Shown here piece after piece: positions 6,408-8,663 of a stretch of DNA of 8,663 nucleotides. The number at the start of each line of letters is the position of its first letter. The first letter of the stretch is position 1. Origin of the DNA: Lysobacterales bacterium (GTDB taxonomy: Bacteria; Pseudomonadota; Gammaproteobacteria; Xanthomonadales; SZUA-36); contig JAPHSB010000137.1 of assembly GCA_026193295.1 (NCBI GenBank), positions 1-8,663 on the forward strand. The letters are read 5' to 3'. Position numbers and translations under genes: made by a program. The notes below the pieces were generated by a model. The model saw only the letters and a program-made list of their open reading frames with translations. It was not told the DNA's origin and did not search any database.

Positions 6408-8005
6408 TGGAGACCGCGGGCACCTGGGTTTCCATACTGCCGCCATTGGTGGCCATCCTGATGGCCCTGGTCCTGCGGCAGGTCGTCCCCGCGCTGTTTG
6501 CGGGCATCTGGCTGGGTGCCTGGGCCATCCACGGATTCAGCCTCCAGGGCGCCTGGATCGGACTGCTGGAGTCCTTTGAGAAATATACCCTCGAATCGCT
6601 GGCCAACCCGGATCACGCAGCCATCATATTGTTCACCTTCATGATCGGCGGCACGGTTGGCGTGATCTCGCGCAACGGCGGGATGAACGGCATCGTGAAC
6701 CACGTCGTCGGCTGGGCCAATTCAGCACGCCGCGCGTGCCTGACGACCGCTGCCCTGGGGCTGGCCGTGTTTTTCGACGACTACGCCAATACGCTGGTCG
6801 TAGGCAACGCCATGCGCCCGGTGACCGATTCGATGGGCGTCTCCCGGGCCAAGCTTGCTTATATCGTCGATTCCACGGCGGCTCCGGTCGCCTGTATCGC
6901 GCTGGTGACGACCTGGATCGGCTACGAGGTCGGTCTGCTGAGCCAGGCCCTGACCCTCTCGGATGGGCTGAACATGGATGCCTACCTGGCGCTGATCGCG
7001 TCCATACCGTACAGCTTTTACCCGATCCTGGCGATCATCTTCGTCTTCATGGTCGCCGGCAGCGGCCGGGATTTTGGTCCGATGAGGCGGTCCGAGCAGG
7101 ATGCATTGTCTCTTGGCGTCAGGCCGGGAGGCCACCTGGACTCGGCGATGGCGGCTGATTGCGAGCCGATCGACCCGGTGCCGAACAAACCGCAGCGGGC
7201 CATCAATGCCGTGTTGCCTATCGCGGTACTCGTACTGGCCGTGATCGCGGGTCTGTATATCACGGGGCGGGCGAAGGTTGAGATCGCGGATCCCGGGCTG
7301 AAAGACATCATAGGTGCGGCCAATTCCTACAAGGCGCTGCTGTGGGCCTCCCTGCTCAGCATGGTCACCGCCACCGTGCTGTCGATCGCGCAACGCATCA
7401 TGACCCTCGAGGAGGTCGTCAGCGCTTGGTACAAGGGCATGCGCGCGATGATCTACGCCATGATCACGCTGATCCTGGCCTGGGCGCTGGCCAGCATCAC
7501 GGCGGAACTCGAGACGGCGGATTTCCTGGTCTCCATCCTGGGTGACTCCGTGCCGGCCCAGTTGCTGCCGTTCCTGGTCTTCGTCATCGCGGCGTTCACG
7601 GCCTTCGCCACCGGCTCCAGTTGGGGCGCCATGGGTATTCTGGTGCCGTTGGTGGTGCCCCTGACCTGGGCCGTCATGGTCAACACGGGTCACTCGGGGC
7701 CATCCGACATGCACCTGCTCTACTCATCCATCGCCGGCGTGCTGGCGGGTTGTGTCTGGGGCGACCATTGCTCGCCCATTTCCGACACCACGATACTTTC
7801 GTCGATGGCGTCCGGCTGCGACCACATCGAACATGTCCGCACGCAGATGCCCTACGCCATGGTGGTGGGCGCGGTCTCACTCGGGGCGGGTACGCTACCG
7901 GTCGCCTTCGGCCTGCCCTGGTGGGGCGGATTGGCGCTTGGTGTTGGTCTGCTGTACCTGGTTCTCCGCCTGGCAGGACACAAGGCCAACCCGGACCAGG
8001 TGTGA
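6407..8005 (+). CDS. NhaC-family Na+/H+ antiporter
   Basis: This inner-membrane protein probably exchanges cytoplasmic Na+ for external H+, supporting salt tolerance and pH homeostasis. The 532-residue product is strongly hydrophobic with roughly a dozen membrane segments. Characteristic stretches are FFDDYANTLVVGNAMRPVTD (122-141), DSTAAPVACIALVTTWIGYE (155-174), ATGSSWGAMGILVP (401-414) and the signature WGDHCSPISDTTILSS (451-466). The acidic and polar residues in these blocks are the likely ion path. A long hydrophilic loop (about 219-265) separates the two halves. The ATG shares its A with the dusB stop (TGATG) and lacks a Shine-Dalgarno, which suggests translational coupling to dusB. Its own TGA overlaps the mfd GTG by 4 bases. 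Some members of this superfamily exchange organic acids or amino acids, so the substrate is inferred from family signatures only. Confidence 0.9.
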   Translation: METAGTWVSILPPLVAILMALVLRQVVPALFAGIWLGAWAIHGFSLQGAWIGLLESFEKYTLESLANPDHAAIILFTFMIGGTVGVISRNGGMNGIVNHVVGWANSARRACLTTAALGLAVFFDDYANTLVVGNAMRPVTDSMGVSRAKLAYIVDSTAAPVACIALVTTWIGYEVGLLSQALTLSDGLNMDAYLALIASIPYSFYPILAIIFVFMVAGSGRDFGPMRRSEQDALSLGVRPGGHLDSAMAADCEPIDPVPNKPQRAINAVLPIAVLVLAVIAGLYITGRAKVEIADPGLKDIIGAANSYKALLWASLLSMVTATVLSIAQRIMTLEEVVSAWYKGMRAMIYAMITLILAWALASITAELETADFLVSILGDSVPAQLLPFLVFVIAAFTAFATGSSWGAMGILVPLVVPLTWAVMVNTGHSGPSDMHLLYSSIAGVLAGCVWGDHCSPISDTTILSSMASGCDHIEHVRTQMPYAMVVGAVSLGAGTLPVAFGLPWWGGLALGVGLLYLVLRLAGHKANPDQV

Positions 8006-8663
8006 GCACCCATCCGCTCAACGCGCGTTTTGCGGAGGAACCCGCAGACCACCGGGCATGGGTCGGCCTGCACGGGAGTTCCCTGGCCCTCGCACTGCAA
8101 TCAGCGGCAGCGGCTCATGACGGCATCACGCTGGTGGTCACGCGCTCCAGTCACCAGGCACACATGCTGGCGCGGGACATCGAACTGCTGTCGGCCAGCC
8201 CGTTGCCGGTCTGGCTGTTCCCGGACCACGAGACCCTGCCCTACGACCCGTTTTCACCGCATCCCGATATCATCGCTGACCGCCTGAAAACCCTGGCTGC
8301 CCTGGCCGCTGCACCGCAGGGCATGCTGCTGTCGCCCGTCTCTTCCCTGGTCCAGCGCCTGCCGCCCGCGGACTACATCCTGCAACGCAGCTTTGACCTC
8401 GCTGCCGGCCAGGCCCTGTCGATCGAGGATTTTCGCCGGCGCCTGCACCATGCCGGCTACGAACCGGCCGAGCAGGTTTACCAATCCGGGCAGTACGCCA
8501 TCCGCGGTTCGGTGATCGATCTGTATCCTGCGGGTAGTTCTACCCCGTACCGTCTTGACCTGTTCGACGAGGAAATCGAGACAATCCGGGTTTTCGATCC
8601 GGAATCGCAGCGCTCGACCGGGCGCATCGAGCAGATCGCGTTGCTGCCCGCGCGTGAGTATCC
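8002..8663 (+). CDS. mfd: Transcription-repair coupling factor Mfd, N-terminal 220 codons (3' end outside the window)
   Basis: Mfd removes RNA polymerase stalled at DNA lesions and recruits UvrA for nucleotide-excision repair. Only the N-terminal fifth of a protein that is normally about 1150 residues is present. The frame is open to the window end. The visible part is the UvrB-like module that contacts UvrA. It carries LFPDHETLPYDPFSPHPDII (72-91), matching the E. coli ETLPYDSFSPHQDII block; AGYEPAEQVYQSGQYAIRGS (151-170), then DLYPAG; and YRLDLFDEEIETIRVFDPES (183-202). The start is GTG 8002-8004, overlapping the antiporter stop in GTGA. This fits the Mfd N-terminus and implies coupling to the upstream gene. 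The next conserved in-frame ATG is far inside the module, so GTG is preferred. RecG-like translocase motifs would lie beyond the window. Confidence 0.95.
   Translation, partial: MSTHPLNARFAEEPADHRAWVGLHGSSLALALQSAAAAHDGITLVVTRSSHQAHMLARDIELLSASPLPVWLFPDHETLPYDPFSPHPDIIADRLKTLAALAAAPQGMLLSPVSSLVQRLPPADYILQRSFDLAAGQALSIEDFRRRLHHAGYEPAEQVYQSGQYAIRGSVIDLYPAGSSTPYRLDLFDEEIETIRVFDPESQRSTGRIEQIALLPAREY

Noticed and set aside
5340..6429. Repeated CACCTGGGT at 5340 and 6420
   Set aside because: Both copies encode Thr-Trp-Val in membrane segments, so the short match is explained by codon use and is not a repeat element.
4860..6446. Long open frame (528 codons) on the minus strand opposite the traB-family gene and dusB
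   Set aside because: It spans two well-supported plus-strand genes and its translation is rich in Arg, Gly, His and Gln with no recognisable domain. This is the usual antisense artefact of GC-rich coding DNA.
6722..7714. 330-codon open frame on the minus strand inside the antiporter gene
   Set aside because: The translation is highly polar (His, Arg, Gln, Asp), which is the mirror image of hydrophobic membrane codons. It has no start context and no family resemblance.
8002..8663. Apparently short, truncated mfd considered as a pseudogene
   Set aside because: The frame is intact and conserved up to the last base of the window; it is cut by the window edge and not broken.
1..8663. Search for defence systems, toxin-antitoxin pairs, insertion sequences, CRISPR repeats and tRNA genes
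   Set aside because: No transposase, integrase, nuclease-toxin or repeat-array pattern was seen on either strand; nearly all sequence is accounted for by seven housekeeping or envelope genes and short gaps.

Overview
The window is a compact, GC-rich stretch of bacterial chromosome, almost certainly from a gammaproteobacterium. The evidence is the divergent orn/rsgA pair (the same arrangement as in E. coli), a DusB-type dihydrouridine synthase, an Orn and an Mfd that are close to their E. coli counterparts, and an outer-membrane TonB-dependent receptor of the kind common in marine gammaproteobacteria. I cannot fix the genus. Wenzhouxiangella- or Woeseia-like lineages are a guess only. No mobile element, tRNA, rRNA or CRISPR array is visible.

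Layout. (1) Positions 1-1948, minus strand: the N-terminal 649 codons of a TonB-dependent receptor whose 3' end lies beyond the window start. (2) 1949-2101: a 153-bp AT-richer intergenic stretch with inverted repeats, which should hold the receptor promoter. (3) About 2102-2662, minus strand: oligoribonuclease Orn. (4) 2732-3622, plus strand: the ribosome-assembly GTPase RsgA, divergent from orn across about 70 bp and probably starting at TTG. (5) 3705-4025: a small exported protein of unknown function with its own likely promoter and a weak terminator-like hairpin after it. (6) 4126-8663: four tightly packed genes that look like one operon: a TraB/PrgY-family membrane protein, dusB, an NhaC-family Na+/H+ antiporter, and the start of mfd, which runs off the window end. 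The spacings are 17 bp, then a 1-base stop/start overlap (TGATG), then a 4-base overlap (GTGA), so the last three genes are probably translationally coupled.

How they fit together. Most of the content is housekeeping: RNA turnover (Orn), 30S maturation (RsgA), tRNA modification (DusB), transcription-coupled repair (Mfd), sodium/pH homeostasis (NhaC) and outer-membrane uptake (the receptor). The points that go beyond routine are the co-operonic arrangement traB-dusB-nhaC-mfd, with no fis gene after dusB; the TraB/PrgY/TIKI-type protein, whose role in Gram-negative bacteria is not established; and the small exported protein. I see no convincing new defence, toxin-antitoxin or mobile system here.
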